Part shown: positions 63,666-64,000 of the stretch, one piece after another
How the letters are laid out: each line of letters starts with the position of its first letter
Numbering within the stretch: the stretch's first letter is position 1
NCBI GenBank assembly: GCA_964016885.1
Contig: OZ024744.1
Coordinates: 28,220,108 to 28,284,107 of the forward strand
Source of the DNA: Eledone cirrhosa
Lineage: Eukaryota; Mollusca; Cephalopoda; Octopoda; Eledonidae
Direction: 5' to 3'
Length of the DNA: 64,000 bases
Made by a program: the position numbers and the translations under genes
Notes under the pieces: model-generated
What the model was told of the DNA's origin: nothing
Database searches by the model: none
The model's input: the letters and a program-made list of their open reading frames with translations, nothing else

Positions 63666-64000
63666 CACTATTATTGTCACTGTTGTTGTTGTTGTCGCTG
63701 TTATCACTGTTATTGTCACTGTTGTTGTTGTTGTCGCTGTTATAACTGTTATTGTCACTGTTGTTGTTGTCGCTGTTATAACTCTTATTGTCACTGTTGT
63801 TGTTGTTGTCGTCGTTGTTATCACTGTTATTGTCATTATTGTTGTTGTCGCTGTTATAACTATTATTGTCATTGTTGTTGTTGTTGCTGTCGGAGTTATT
63901 ACTGTTATTGCCATTGTTGTTGTTGTTGTTGTCTCTGTTATCACTGTTATTGTCACTGTTGTTGTCGCTGATATTGTCACTGTTGTTGTCGTTGTTGTTG

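Larger units (their letters stand above)
1..64000. repeat. Megasatellite-scale array of a triplet-phased 30-42 bp monomer
   Basis: Every part of the window reads as variants of one monomer: GTC GCT GTT ATC ACT, then GTT ATT GTC ACT, then a variable run of GTT. The monomer contains three copies of an eight-base box, TC(G/A)CTGTT, spaced 9 and 12 bp apart, which suggests it grew from a shorter unit. Frequent monomer variants are ATC/ATA before ACT, ACT/ATT after GTC, GCC for GTC, and an inserted CTC or replaced TCT before GCT. Monomer length varies mainly through the number of GTT triplets. The + strand is T-rich and A-poor throughout. No unrelated stretch longer than a few bases interrupts the array and neither edge is in the window, so the real array is larger. 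I do not recognise this as a named satellite family. Confidence 0.97.
46430..64000. repeat. Distal domain with its own variants and 2.9-4.2 kb blocks
   Basis: In this domain the ACC ACT monomer is followed by TTATTGCCTTTG (near 47283, 51463, 54402 and 63368), where the proximal 42 kb has TTATTGTCTTTG. A block with TTATTGCTCTGTTG followed by TTATAACAGTTATTACC occurs near 48848, 52620, 55855 and 61494. A CTGTGGTTGTTG monomer after TTAATATCACTG recurs near 49038, 49276, 52888, 56113, 56354, 59300 and 61968. These shared markers define a subfamily distinct from copies A and B. No gene is present. Confidence 0.8.

Noticed and set aside
1..64000. Resemblance of the - strand NNSDNNSDNSD frame to Ser/Asp-rich proteins or to Asn-rich low-complexity proteins
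   Set aside because: It is a composition match only. The frame is broken repeatedly and converts to the TITVITATTTT frame within single ORFs.
1..64000. CRISPR-like array (regular short repeats with variable parts)
   Set aside because: The variable parts are GTT runs and point variants of the same monomer, not unique spacers, and there are no cas genes or leader.
1..64000. G-quadruplex or telomere-type repeat on the G/T-rich strand
   Set aside because: I saw no run of three or more G, and the core does not match any telomere repeat I know.

Overview
The whole 64 kb window is one uninterrupted tandem-repeat array. I found no single-copy DNA, no credible protein-coding gene, no RNA gene and no recognisable transposon. 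The monomer is built from triplets. A fixed core reads GTC GCT GTT ATC ACT, followed by GTT ATT GTC ACT, and then a run of GTT whose length varies (usually 1-6, up to 10). Monomers are therefore about 30-42 bp long and mostly change length in 3-bp steps; about 1,700-1,800 monomers would fill the window (simple arithmetic, not a count). The + strand is strongly T-rich and A-poor (about 51% T, 23% G, 15% C and 10% A in a 39-bp consensus). An array of this size with layered higher-order structure points to a eukaryotic nuclear genome, probably heterochromatin or another satellite domain. Nothing in the sequence identifies the species.

Layout. Positions 1-4327 are a proximal arm. Positions 4328-23143 (copy A) and 23130-41831 (copy B) form a head-to-tail duplication of about 18.8 kb. 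The first 7.4 kb is aligned at an offset of exactly 18,802 with no difference noticed. The later part differs by a few substitutions and small indels. Copy B also carries a replaced patch (30569-31690) assembled from pieces found elsewhere in the array, including the unique A/B junction. Positions 41832-46429 are a mixed segment. From about 46430 to 64000 a diverged family of higher-order blocks takes over, with its own diagnostic variants and repeated 2.9-4.2 kb units. The last kilobase contains a recent 310-bp-period duplication.

Within copies A and B there are older colinear blocks spaced about 2.4-5 kb apart, for example one of 4,393 bp between phase-shift landmarks at 4445 and 8838. A block near 2.9-3.85 kb recurs at 49.7-50.65, 56.8-57.6 and 59.7-60.55 kb, so block exchange spans most of the window.

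Five of the six reading frames of the consensus monomer lack stop codons, so hundreds of ORFs of up to 1,402 codons appear on both strands. They are by-products of the repeat: substitutions fall in all codon phases, frameshifts are common, and no ORF contains non-repeat sequence. The biology here is repeat evolution (slippage, unequal exchange, gene conversion or template switching), with assembly error as the main competing explanation for the longest identical copies.
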